From: Flavipsychrobacter sp.
Lineage (GTDB): Bacteria > Bacteroidota > Bacteroidia > Chitinophagales > Chitinophagaceae
Length of the DNA stretch: 64,000 bases
Assembly (NCBI GenBank): GCA_016787265.1
Contig: JAEUVF010000010.1
Span: 473,591-537,590, forward strand
Direction: 5' to 3'
Part shown: piece after piece, positions 50,689-59,260 of the stretch
How positions within the stretch are numbered: the stretch's first letter is position 1
Layout: each line of letters opens with the position of its first letter
Made by a program: the position numbers and the translations under genes
The notes under the pieces: model-generated
The model's database searches: none
What the model was told of the DNA's origin: nothing
What the model saw: the letters and a program-made list of their open reading frames with translations, nothing else

Positions 50689-51831
50689 ATGCAAACCGGT
50701 ATACAACAACTACTCATATCTTCTTCCCTGGTTCTTCTGGTAGCATGTGGAGGCAGCCTGCTGGAGAAGAAAAAAGCGGAACTCGCATCTCTTAAAGAAA
50801 CAAAAGTTTCCACGGAAGCAAGGATTGCCGAACTGGAAAAGGAAATCCTTAAATTGGATTCCACTGCCATTCCACCGGAAAAACCCAAACTGGTGGTTAC
50901 CGCTCCTTTATCTGCTGCACCATTCACTCACTATATCGACCTGCAGGGCAAAATTGAGGCTGTGAATATTTCTTATATAACACCACGTGGAATGGGTGGA
51001 CAGGTACGCGCCATCTATGTAAAACAGGGTGATGTGGTTACCAAAGGAAAACTGCTCCTGAAACTGGATGATGCTGTCATTCGTCAACAACTGGAAACTG
51101 CAAAAACACAGCTGGATTATGCAAAAAACCTCTATTCCCGTCAGAAGAATCTCTGGGATCAGAATATCGGTACCGAGGTGCAGCTGATCACCGCAAAAAA
51201 CAATGTTGACCAGGCGGAACGTCAGATTGGAATTCTCGAAGAGCAACTGGCTATGACGAACGTGTATGCACAGGTGAGTGGTATCGCTGATGAAGTAAAT
51301 ATTAAAGTAGGTGAAACGTTCACCGGTTCTCCAATGAATGGAATCCGTATTGTAAATACCAGTGAATTAAAAGCAGTAACACAGGTTCCGGAAAATTACC
51401 TCGAAAGAGTAAAAGTGGGAAGCCCGGTAAAAGTGATCCTTCCGGATATCAATAAAACATTTAATACCAAAGTGAGTGTATCAGGAAAACTGATTGATCC
51501 CAACAGTCGATCTTTCTATATCGAATCCAAAATGCCTGCTGACAAACAGGTGCGTCCCAACCAGATCGCCAATATCCGCATTGAAGATTATACCGTAAAA
51601 GATGCCATCACAATTCCAGTGAACACCTTACAAAATGATGAGAAAGGAAAATTTGTACTGGTGGCGGTGAATGAAAACGGTAAACTGAGAGCAAAAAAAC
51701 GTCCTGTTGAAACAGGCGAACTCTATGGCAATGAACTGGAAATCCATAAAGGGCTGCAGGCTGGGGATATCCTTATAGTGGAAGGCTTTCAGGGGCTCTA
51801 CGACGGACAACTGATTACTACCAGTCTGTAG
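50689..51831 (+). CDS. Efflux RND transporter periplasmic adaptor (MFP), lipoprotein
   Basis: A 380-residue adaptor with lipobox LLVAC (Cys20). A coiled-coil region follows (LASLKETKVSTEARIAELEKEI), then the biotin-lipoyl half motif (VRAIYVKQGDVVTKGKLLLKLDD), an alpha-hairpin (ARTQLDYAKNLYSRQ-type), the second lipoyl half and a beta-barrel (TQVPENYLERVKVGSPVKVIL). It links the TolC duct to the RND pump. It lies 28 bp after the TolC gene. Confidence 0.93.
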   Translation: MQTGIQQLLISSSLVLLVACGGSLLEKKKAELASLKETKVSTEARIAELEKEILKLDSTAIPPEKPKLVVTAPLSAAPFTHYIDLQGKIEAVNISYITPRGMGGQVRAIYVKQGDVVTKGKLLLKLDDAVIRQQLETAKTQLDYAKNLYSRQKNLWDQNIGTEVQLITAKNNVDQAERQIGILEEQLAMTNVYAQVSGIADEVNIKVGETFTGSPMNGIRIVNTSELKAVTQVPENYLERVKVGSPVKVILPDINKTFNTKVSVSGKLIDPNSRSFYIESKMPADKQVRPNQIANIRIEDYTVKDAITIPVNTLQNDEKGKFVLVAVNENGKLRAKKRPVETGELYGNELEIHKGLQAGDILIVEGFQGLYDGQLITTSL

Positions 51832-51888
51832 GAATGGAATTGTGAGGAAGCAGAGTTATCAATTTTTAGAAATGCGTAAAACAATAGT

Positions 51889-54800
51889 ATGAGTGCGCTT
51901 GAAAATATGAAGGAGAAGTTCAAACAATTTGGACCTACTACCTGGAGTATTAAAAACAAAACGTCGATCTACCTGCTGATGATCTTTGTTAGTATCATCG
52001 GGGTGATTCAGTTTGTAACATTACCAAAAGAACAGTTTCCCGATATCGTGATTCCTACCATTTATGTACAAACGGTTTATGTAGGAAACTCACCCAAGGA
52101 CATTGAAAACCTGGTTACCCGTCCCATAGAGAAACAAATCAAAGGGATTACCGGCGCCAAGATCAAAAAAACCACCAGTACTTCGCAGCAGGATTTCAGT
52201 GCCATCATCGTTGAATTCGATACGGATGTAAAAACGGATGTCGCCCTGCAAAAAGTAAAAGACGCGGTTGATAAATCAAAAAAAGACCTGCCCACAGATC
52301 TTACGGAAGAGCCTTCTGTTTTGGAGGTAAGCTTCTCCGAACAGCCAATCATGTATGTGAACGTGAGCGGTGATTTTGATTTACAGCGACTGAAAAGTTA
52401 TGCGGATGAATTGCAGGATAAACTGGAAGAATTGCCACAAATAAACCGGGTTGACCTGGTGGGTGCTCCGGAGCGGGAATTCCAGATCAATGTTGACAAT
52501 GACCGGATGGAAGCGGCTAATATCACATTTGATGATATTGCCAATGCTGTTGCCCGTGAAAACCTGGATATCTCCGGAGGTTTGCTGGAAGTAGGTAACA
52601 TGAAAAGAAATCTGCAATTGAAAGGACAGTTTAAAACTGCTTTTGATATTGAGAAAGTGGTACTTCGCAATACCAGCGGTGCGCCAATTTATCTTAAGGA
52701 TATTGCTTCCATAAAAGATACCATCAAAGACACAGAGAGTTATGCACGTCTGAATGGAAAAAAAGTAATCACGCTTAATATCATCAAACGATCCGGTGAA
52801 AATCTGATTGAAACTTCCGATGAAGTAAAAAGAGTAGTGGATGAGTTGAAGGCAACTGAATTTCCACGCGACCTGAGCCTGGTAATTACAGGTGATCAGA
52901 GTAAGGCTACCCGTGTTTCCTTTAATGATCTGGTAAATTCCATCGTAATCGGGTTTATCCTGGTACTGATTATTCTGATGTTCTTCATGGGTGTAGTGAA
53001 TGCCTTCTTCGTGGCACTTAGTGTACCCCTGAGTATGTTTGTGGCTTTTCTATTCCTGCCGGCAGCAGATCTTATTGTCGGGGGAAATGTTACGCTCAAT
53101 TTTATTGTGCTTTTTGCTCTTTTATTCGGACTGGGTATCATCGTAGATGATGCTATCGTAGTTATTGAAAATACCCACCGGATATTTATGGAAGGAAAGG
53201 GTAAAATCAATTCGGAGAAATCCGCAATGATGGCAGCAGGGGAGGTTTTTATCCCGGTATTGGCAGGAACCCTTACCACGCTGGCTCCTTTCGTCCCACT
53301 ATTGTTCTGGCCGGGTATTATTGGAAAGTTTATGATTTATCTGCCTACCATGCTGATCTTTACCTTATCGGCCTCACTGGTAGTAGCCTTTATCATGAAT
53401 CCCGTCTTTGCGGTGGATTTTATGAACCACGATGAAGGAGATGAAAATAAGAGCTCCATTTTTAAGAAAAAAGGATTCTGGATTGCCGTGATTCTTGGTG
53501 TACTGTTGATTGTAGCAGGAAGGAGTGTTGGCGAGGCATTGCCTGGCGCCACCAACTGGTATTATTTCTGGGGTAACCTGCTGCTTTTATTTGTACTGCT
53601 GGCTATTCTGAATGTTTTTGTGCTGGATAAAACCATCCATTCGTTCCAGAATCGTGCATTACCCTGGATCATGTCGCATTATGAAGACCTGCTGCGCTGG
53701 TCGTTGCATGGATGGAGACCTGTGAAGATTCTTATGGGTACCATCGCACTGCTCCTCTTTTCCTTTGCATTTTTTTTAGTTCGTAAGGTTCCTGTTGTAT
53801 TTTTCCCTTCAGGAGATCCCAACTTCGTTTATGTGTATTTAAAACTTCCAGTAGGAACTTCCGTGCAATACACTGACTCAATTACAAGGCAACTGGAGCA
53901 TCGTGTGTACCAGGTACTTGAAATGGATGGAGGTAAAAAAGAAAACCCGATTGTTGAGTCTGTGATTTCTAACGTTGCTGTAGGAGCTAGTGATCCGATG
54001 AGTGGAGACCGTAGCACCCGACCTGAACTTGGTAGAATCCAGGTTTCCTTTGTAGAGTTTGAAAAACGGCATGGTAAGTCCACCAAACCAATTCTTGATT
54101 CCATTCGCGCAATTGTAAAAGGGATTCCCGGTGCTGAACTTAGTGTTGACCAGGAACAAGGTGGCCCGCCCACTGAACCGCCTGTCAATATTGAAATTGC
54201 CAGTGAAGATTTTGATGATCTCACCAAGTCTGCCGTTGCGCTGAAAAATTATCTTGATTCTATCCAGGTTTCCGGTGTCGAAGAATTGAAAATGGATATT
54301 GATTTAAATAATCCGGAAATTTCGCTTACCATTAACCGTGAGCGCGCTTTGAGAGAAGGAGTTTCATCTGCGCAGATCGGTATGCAGATCAGAACAGCGC
54401 TGTTCGGGCGTGAGATCTCCAAGATCAAAGACGGAGAAGATGAATATAAAATTCAGTTGCGTAACACAGAAATACAACGTAAAAATCTGGTTGATCTGCT
54501 CAATATGAATATTGTATTCCGGGATTTTGCAAGTGGCGGGGCAATAAAACGTATTCCAATCAGCTCATTGGTGGATGTGGATTTTACCAGTACACTTGGA
54601 AGTGTAAAGCGAAAAAACCAGAAACGGGTAATTACACTTCGGTCAAATGTATTAACCGGGTTTACACCTACAGAAGTGAACCAGCGCATAAAGGATCATA
54701 TTGATAATTTCAGACTGACTGCAGAGGGGGTAACCATCCGTCAAACCGGAGAAGGAGAACAGCAGGCGGAAACCGGCGCATTCCTGGTTAAGGCATTGGT

Positions 54801-55512
54801 ATATGCATTGATGTTAATTCTTTTTATCCTGGTATTGCAGTTTAATTCTGTTAGTAAGCCAGTAATTATCCTTACTGAAATTATCTTCAGTGTAATTGGA
54901 GTATTACTTGGTTTTGCGATTACCAAAATGGAAGTGAGTGTGGTTATGACAGGCATTGGTATCGTTGGATTGGCAGGTATTGTTGTTAAGAATGGTATCC
55001 TGGTGATCGAGTTTGCGGATGAGTTACGTGCACGTGGCATGAAAACAAAAGAGGCCGTAATTCAGGCGGGCAAAACAAGAATTATTCCTGTATTGTTGAC
55101 AGCATTGGCTGCGATTCTTGCACTCATTCCACTGGCGGTTGGATTTAATATCAATTTTATCACCTTGTTTGCTGAACTGGATCCGAAAATTTTCCTGGGT
55201 GGAGATAACGCGGTATTCTGGAAACCATTAAGCTGGACGATCATTTTTGGTTTAACGGTTGCCTTCTTCATGACCCTGGTTGTAGTGCCTGCGATGTACC
55301 TGATTTCAGAAAGATTAAGAAGGCCAATGCGCAACCAATTCGGAGGAAAATGGGTCTCTATCATGGGAATTCCACCGCTGACGTTTTTGTTTATACCGAT
55401 GGTGCTCTACACTATGGTGAAACATAGAATTGGTGTTGCCAGAAGAAAACGCAGAATCAAAGGCAATGAATCAGATCCTGCTTACAAAGCTTTTGTTGGC
55501 AGTTGGTTTTAA
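51889..55512 (+). CDS. Efflux RND transporter permease (AcrB/HAE1-like)
   Basis: A 1207-residue inner-membrane proton antiporter. The N-terminal LPKEQFPDIVIPTIYV, the TM4 acidic pair in GLGIIVDDAIVVIENTHR and the conserved Lys in GLAGIVVKNGILVIEF (the charge-relay residues of AcrB) are present. It is about 150 residues longer than AcrB because of an insertion with two extra hydrophobic segments at about 515-600 (GFWIAVILGVLLIVAG; YFWGNLLLLFVLLAILN), common in Bacteroidota homologues. Substrates are unknown. It follows the MFP gene by 57 bp. Confidence 0.94.
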   Translation: MSALENMKEKFKQFGPTTWSIKNKTSIYLLMIFVSIIGVIQFVTLPKEQFPDIVIPTIYVQTVYVGNSPKDIENLVTRPIEKQIKGITGAKIKKTTSTSQQDFSAIIVEFDTDVKTDVALQKVKDAVDKSKKDLPTDLTEEPSVLEVSFSEQPIMYVNVSGDFDLQRLKSYADELQDKLEELPQINRVDLVGAPEREFQINVDNDRMEAANITFDDIANAVARENLDISGGLLEVGNMKRNLQLKGQFKTAFDIEKVVLRNTSGAPIYLKDIASIKDTIKDTESYARLNGKKVITLNIIKRSGENLIETSDEVKRVVDELKATEFPRDLSLVITGDQSKATRVSFNDLVNSIVIGFILVLIILMFFMGVVNAFFVALSVPLSMFVAFLFLPAADLIVGGNVTLNFIVLFALLFGLGIIVDDAIVVIENTHRIFMEGKGKINSEKSAMMAAGEVFIPVLAGTLTTLAPFVPLLFWPGIIGKFMIYLPTMLIFTLSASLVVAFIMNPVFAVDFMNHDEGDENKSSIFKKKGFWIAVILGVLLIVAGRSVGEALPGATNWYYFWGNLLLLFVLLAILNVFVLDKTIHSFQNRALPWIMSHYEDLLRWSLHGWRPVKILMGTIALLLFSFAFFLVRKVPVVFFPSGDPNFVYVYLKLPVGTSVQYTDSITRQLEHRVYQVLEMDGGKKENPIVESVISNVAVGASDPMSGDRSTRPELGRIQVSFVEFEKRHGKSTKPILDSIRAIVKGIPGAELSVDQEQGGPPTEPPVNIEIASEDFDDLTKSAVALKNYLDSIQVSGVEELKMDIDLNNPEISLTINRERALREGVSSAQIGMQIRTALFGREISKIKDGEDEYKIQLRNTEIQRKNLVDLLNMNIVFRDFASGGAIKRIPISSLVDVDFTSTLGSVKRKNQKRVITLRSNVLTGFTPTEVNQRIKDHIDNFRLTAEGVTIRQTGEGEQQAETGAFLVKALVYALMLILFILVLQFNSVSKPVIILTEIIFSVIGVLLGFAITKMEVSVVMTGIGIVGLAGIVVKNGILVIEFADELRARGMKTKEAVIQAGKTRIIPVLLTALAAILALIPLAVGFNINFITLFAELDPKIFLGGDNAVFWKPLSWTIIFGLTVAFFMTLVVVPAMYLISERLRRPMRNQFGGKWVSIMGIPPLTFLFIPMVLYTMVKHRIGVARRKRRIKGNESDPAYKAFVGSWF

Positions 55513-55531
55513 AACTTAGTAATTTTATTCC

Positions 55532-56326
55532 ATGAGAAGTAATCACGAAATTGACTACAGGATTTTTGGGGAAGAAATGCAATACGTTGAAGTTGAGCTT
55601 GACCCCAATGAAACTGCCGTTGCTGAAAGCGGAAGTTTTATGATGATGGACGAGGGCGTTCAGATGGCCACTATTTTTGGCGATGGTTCCAAACAGCAAA
55701 CCGGTGGTTTTCTGGGTAAGCTGGTGAGTGCAGGTAAACGCGTGTTAACAGGTGAAAGTTTGTTCATGACAACCTTTACCAATATGGCGCATGGAAAAAA
55801 GAGAGTAAGTTTTGCATCGCCTTATCCCGGTAAAATCATTCCACTGGATTTGATGCAGTTGGGTGGAAGGGTGATCTGTCAGAAAGATGCTTTTCTCTGT
55901 GCTGCAAAGGGTGTGAGCGTAGGAATCGCGCTACAACGGAAACTGGGTACCGGTATTTTTGGTGGTGAAGGATTCATCATGCAAAAGCTGGAAGGAGATG
56001 GGATGGCCTTTGTACATGCAGGTGGACATGTTTTTGAACGTGAACTCCAGCCCGGTGAAATATTGAAGCTGGATACCGGTTGCGTTGTTGCGTATACGCA
56101 GACGATCGATTTTGATATCCAGTTTGTAGGAGGAATCCGGAATACGATTTTTGGTGGAGAAGGATTGTTTTTTGCAACACTTCGCGGACCAGGAAAAGTA
56201 TGGATTCAGACCCTGCCGATCAGTCGTCTTGCCAGCCGGATCATGCAGTATGGCGGACCCCGGAGAAAAGAAGAGGGTGGTATCCTGGGCGGACTTGGAA
56301 ACGTTCTGGATGGAGATGGATGGTAA
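55532..56326 (+). CDS. AIM24/TIGR00266 family protein
   Basis: A 264-residue soluble protein of the AIM24-like beta-sandwich family: MQYVEVELDPNETAVAESGSF, MMDEGVQM, GLLG-type GGFLGKLVSAGKRVLTGESLF, HVFERELQPGEILKLDTGCVVAY and GIRNTIFGGEGLFFATLRGPG are characteristic. Function is not known beyond protein binding suggestions in other organisms. It is 20 bp after the RND gene and may be read through from it. A terminator follows. Confidence 0.85.
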   Translation: MRSNHEIDYRIFGEEMQYVEVELDPNETAVAESGSFMMMDEGVQMATIFGDGSKQQTGGFLGKLVSAGKRVLTGESLFMTTFTNMAHGKKRVSFASPYPGKIIPLDLMQLGGRVICQKDAFLCAAKGVSVGIALQRKLGTGIFGGEGFIMQKLEGDGMAFVHAGGHVFERELQPGEILKLDTGCVVAYTQTIDFDIQFVGGIRNTIFGGEGLFFATLRGPGKVWIQTLPISRLASRIMQYGGPRRKEEGGILGGLGNVLDGDGW

Positions 56327-56345
56327 AATCAATCAGCATTATAGA

Positions 56346-56371
56346 AAGCCGGGCTTGGTCCCGGTTTTTTT
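56346..56371 (+). terminator. Rho-independent terminator after the AIM24-like gene
   Basis: CCGGG (56349-56353), 6-base loop, CCCGG (56360-56364), extended by A-T and a G-T pair, followed by TTTTTTT. It lies 20 bp after the AIM24 stop codon and ends at the 3' end of the convergent hydrolase gene, so it may also serve that gene. Confidence 0.8.
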
Positions 56372-57212
56372 ATGGCTTCAACTCAAGTAGTTTTCTTCGG
56401 ATGGGTTCGAATTCAGTCCAGGGAATAAAATGTCCACCATTCAGCCACAGCGTGTCGAGTTTGGGAGCATTGATCAGTTTCTTCAAACCGAACTCAACAT
56501 TGACAGGTGGAACCCAACTATCGGTTCGTCCGTGTATAAAATAAACCGGCAGGTTGATGGCGCTTAATGCCGGCTCCATCTGTTTCAGGTCTTTTTTCAG
56601 ATAGATCAGTTCCGTATTGGAAGGTCTGAAGGCACCTGGTAAAAAAAGTTTGAGCGGTGTTTTTTCCAGCACATAACGCCATCTTTCGGGTTTCTCCGCA
56701 GCCGGATCTATGCTTCCGGAAATTATTACCAACCCGGTTGCCAGCTGAGGATAATCCAGGGCCAATTGCAGAATCATTGGTCCACCAAGGCTATGACCTA
56801 CCAGCCAGAATGCTTCCTTGTTTTTGAGTGATTCAAGTACTGGTCCGATTATCTGCGATTGTTCCGGCAGGTTCAGCGCTTTTCCGAAATTACTGTATCC
56901 AAAACCCGGGCGATCAATACTGATCAGGCGGTAGTGTGCTCTGAGCGTACTATCTTTTAAATAACGATCAAAAGCATTCCAGCTTCCTGGCGTTCCATGT
57001 ATGAAAACGAGTGTGGGCAGGCTATCATTTCCTGTTTGTACATAATGCAGAGGAAAGTCATCCTGTTTTACAGTAGCTGTTTTAAGAGGTATACCATCGT
57101 TTTGAAAGCTGTTGATTGCTTTCGAATCGGTGGTCCTAAAGGTGAAACAACTTTGTGCGAGGATCAGCCATCCACCCAAAACCAGTAAAATCAGTAACAA
57201 TGATTTTTTCAT
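56370..57212 (-). CDS. Alpha/beta hydrolase, membrane-anchored or exported
   Basis: A 280-residue hydrolase with an N-terminal hydrophobic segment (LLLILLVLGGWLILAQ). The fold motifs are clear: VFIHGTPGSWNAF, GFGYSNFGKA, the nucleophile elbow GHSLGG, HGRTDSWVPP with the Asp, and GGHFIPW with the His. ATG 57212 is chosen; an in-frame start 99 bp further upstream would hide the anchor. Substrate unknown. It is divergent from the M20 amidohydrolase gene. Confidence 0.88.
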   Translation of the reverse strand: MKKSLLLILLVLGGWLILAQSCFTFRTTDSKAINSFQNDGIPLKTATVKQDDFPLHYVQTGNDSLPTLVFIHGTPGSWNAFDRYLKDSTLRAHYRLISIDRPGFGYSNFGKALNLPEQSQIIGPVLESLKNKEAFWLVGHSLGGPMILQLALDYPQLATGLVIISGSIDPAAEKPERWRYVLEKTPLKLFLPGAFRPSNTELIYLKKDLKQMEPALSAINLPVYFIHGRTDSWVPPVNVEFGLKKLINAPKLDTLWLNGGHFIPWTEFEPIRRKLLELKP

Positions 57213-57254
57213 AAATAGCCTAACTTGTACAAACAGATTTAAAATTAGTTCGAT

Positions 57255-58709
57255 ATGAAGAAAGGTTTCCTGATTGGTAGTTTGTTGATACCCGCGGTAT
57301 TGTTTGCGCAAAAGAAACCCACGGTGAAGGAATTGGATAAATGGAAAACACAGACTTCTTCGGTTATACAGGAACGTTATAATCTTTATAAAGATATTGC
57401 ATTTAAGATATGGGACTATGCAGAGTTAGGTTATAAAGAAGTGAAAAGTTCCGCCTTATTACAGGAGACATTGAAGAACAGTGGGTTCAGCGTAGAAGCA
57501 GGGGTGGCCGGCATTCCAACTGCATTTGTTGCCACCTATGGTTCAGGATCGCCGGTATTGGGAATATTAGCTGAATTTGATGCATTACCGGGCTTATCGC
57601 AACAGGCGGTTGCTGAAAAAAATCCGATAGCCGGACAGGCAAACGGACATGGATGCGGGCATCATTTATTTGGGACCGCCTCTGTAGCGGCTTCCATCGC
57701 AGTGAAAGAACAGCTTCAGGCCCAGGGATGGAAGGGTACGATTAAAGTTTATGGAACACCGGCGGAAGAAGGAGGTTCCGGAAAAGTATATATGGTTCGG
57801 GCCGGGTTATTTGATGGAGTGGATGCGGTATTGCACTGGCATCCTGCTGATGAAAACACAACCTGGGCGGATGGTGCACTGGCGAATAAATCAGCCAAGT
57901 TTCGGTTTTATGGAACTGCAGCACATGCGGCAGCAGCGCCTGACAAAGGAAGATCCGCACTGGATGCTGTAGAGGCAATGAATCATATGGTGAACATGAT
58001 GCGGGAACATATTCCATCCGATGCAAAAATCCATTACGTAATTACACAGGGTGGGAAGGCTCCGAACGTGGTACCTGATTTTGCTGAAGTGTACTATTAT
58101 GTCCGGCATCCAAACAGGGAAATTGTTATGCAGTTATTTGAACGCATTCAAAAAGCAGCTGAAGGGGCTGCGATTGGAACCGAAACCCGAACTGATTTTG
58201 AGATTATTGGGGGAACCTATGATCTGTTGCTCAATAACCAGCTTGCGGAAATCATGCAGGCGAACCTTGTTAAAGTAGGAGGGGTTACTTACACTAGTTC
58301 TGAAAAGGAGTTTGCCAATAAAATACAGGGTGGCCTGGGATTTAAAGTTGATCCGATTGAAACAGCAGGAACAGTAAAGCCCATCCGGATTAATACCGGA
58401 AAAACCACCGGATCAACGGATGTGGGTGATGTAAGTTATGCGGTACCAACAGTGGGCTTACGTGCCGCCACCTGGGTGCCGGGTACACCGGCCCATAGTT
58501 GGCAGGCGGTTGCCTGTGGGGGAACGGAAATCGGAATCAAGGGAATGATGGTGGCCGCGAAAACAATGGCGATGACCTTACTGGACCTGTTGCACCAACC
58601 TGAACAATTGAGTAAGGCCAAAGCGGAGTTCGATGCTGCCCGTGGTCCAGGCTTTCGATACATTCCATTGTTAGGGGATCGCCCGCCCGCCCTCAATTAC
58701 CGAAACTGA
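57255..58709 (+). CDS. M20 family amidohydrolase (AbgB-like)
   Basis: A 484-residue exported enzyme: signal peptide 1-18 (AVLFAQ), then the M20 metallopeptidase fold. Metal-binding and catalytic residues appear in AEFDALPG, NGHGCGHHLFG, GTPAEEGGSGK and VLHWHP, with the late loop TGSTDVGDVSY and TPAHSWQAVA. The sequence type is that of AbgB and related aminoacyl/aminobenzoyl-glutamate hydrolases. A palindromic element begins at the base after the stop codon. Confidence 0.9.
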   Translation: MKKGFLIGSLLIPAVLFAQKKPTVKELDKWKTQTSSVIQERYNLYKDIAFKIWDYAELGYKEVKSSALLQETLKNSGFSVEAGVAGIPTAFVATYGSGSPVLGILAEFDALPGLSQQAVAEKNPIAGQANGHGCGHHLFGTASVAASIAVKEQLQAQGWKGTIKVYGTPAEEGGSGKVYMVRAGLFDGVDAVLHWHPADENTTWADGALANKSAKFRFYGTAAHAAAAPDKGRSALDAVEAMNHMVNMMREHIPSDAKIHYVITQGGKAPNVVPDFAEVYYYVRHPNREIVMQLFERIQKAAEGAAIGTETRTDFEIIGGTYDLLLNNQLAEIMQANLVKVGGVTYTSSEKEFANKIQGGLGFKVDPIETAGTVKPIRINTGKTTGSTDVGDVSYAVPTVGLRAATWVPGTPAHSWQAVACGGTEIGIKGMMVAAKTMAMTLLDLLHQPEQLSKAKAEFDAARGPGFRYIPLLGDRPPALNYRN

Positions 58710-58747
58710 TTCATCCGCCTTTGGCGGATACCACCCGACCGGTGAAG
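58710..58747. repeat. Palindromic element, copy 3 of a three-member family
   Basis: A 38-bp element: a perfect 7-bp hairpin ATCCGCC / GGCGGAT (58713-58719, 58723-58729, TTT loop) inside outer TTCA (58710) and TGAA ends. It starts one base after the M20 stop codon and ends 2 bp before the stop of the convergent lipoprotein gene. It shares TTCATCCGCC, GGATACCACC and CACCCGACCGGTGAAG with the other two copies. It is placed to end transcription from both sides. Confidence 0.75.
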
Positions 58748-58749
58748 AA

Positions 58750-59136
58750 TCAACGTGCCAGTTCAATGATCTGGATGGTGTTTGCGCCGTCAGTGGATTT
58801 CCATTGCTGGAAGCGACGTTTGTCGCGGGCAATTATCCAGCTTTTGGCAAAATCGGTATTGTTGCCACTAATTGTTACTGAATTACCGTGACGCACCCAT
58901 TCAAAAGGCAGGTTGTCGAATTTGGTAATACCCAGTATGGAATATTGAATATTCTTTTCACCTCTTCCATTTCGTTTGAATTCGATGGATCCTACATTGT
59001 TAATAATGAGACCGGATTCACCCTGTTTGATTACTTCAAATCGCAGCACATTCCAGTTCCCGACTGGTCTTGGCGAACAGGCAGTAAAGCCTGCGAAAAT
59101 GGCTGCAAAAGAGCCGATAAAAAATAACTTGCGCAT
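58750..59136 (-). CDS. Small lipoprotein, lipocalin-like pattern, function unknown
   Basis: A 128-residue protein with lipobox FTAC (Cys20) followed by SPRPVGNWNVLRFEV. The short beta-strand pattern (GSIEFKRNGRGEKNIQYSILG, FEWVRHGNSVTISG) and the starting GNW motif suggest a small lipocalin-type beta barrel, but no family is firm. Confidence 0.7.
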   Translation of the reverse strand: MRKLFFIGSFAAIFAGFTACSPRPVGNWNVLRFEVIKQGESGLIINNVGSIEFKRNGRGEKNIQYSILGITKFDNLPFEWVRHGNSVTISGNNTDFAKSWIIARDKRRFQQWKSTDGANTIQIIELAR

Positions 59137-59196
59137 GCCTGTTATAGGCCAAGAATCATTCCGTTTAATAAAGGTTTGATGTTTTTAGAAAAACAT

Positions 59197-59227
59197 AAAA
59201 AAACAGGGCTATAGATATATAGCCCTG
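59197..59227 (-). terminator. Rho-independent terminator after the TlpA-like gene
   Basis: A perfect 10-bp stem (CAGGGCTATA at 59204-59213, TATAGCCCTG at 59218-59227) with a 4-base loop, followed on the minus strand by TTTTTTT (59197-59203). It is 34 bp after the stop codon at 59261. Confidence 0.88.
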
Positions 59228-59260
59228 GGGAATGTTTTACTCAAATTGTGAATGTGAAAA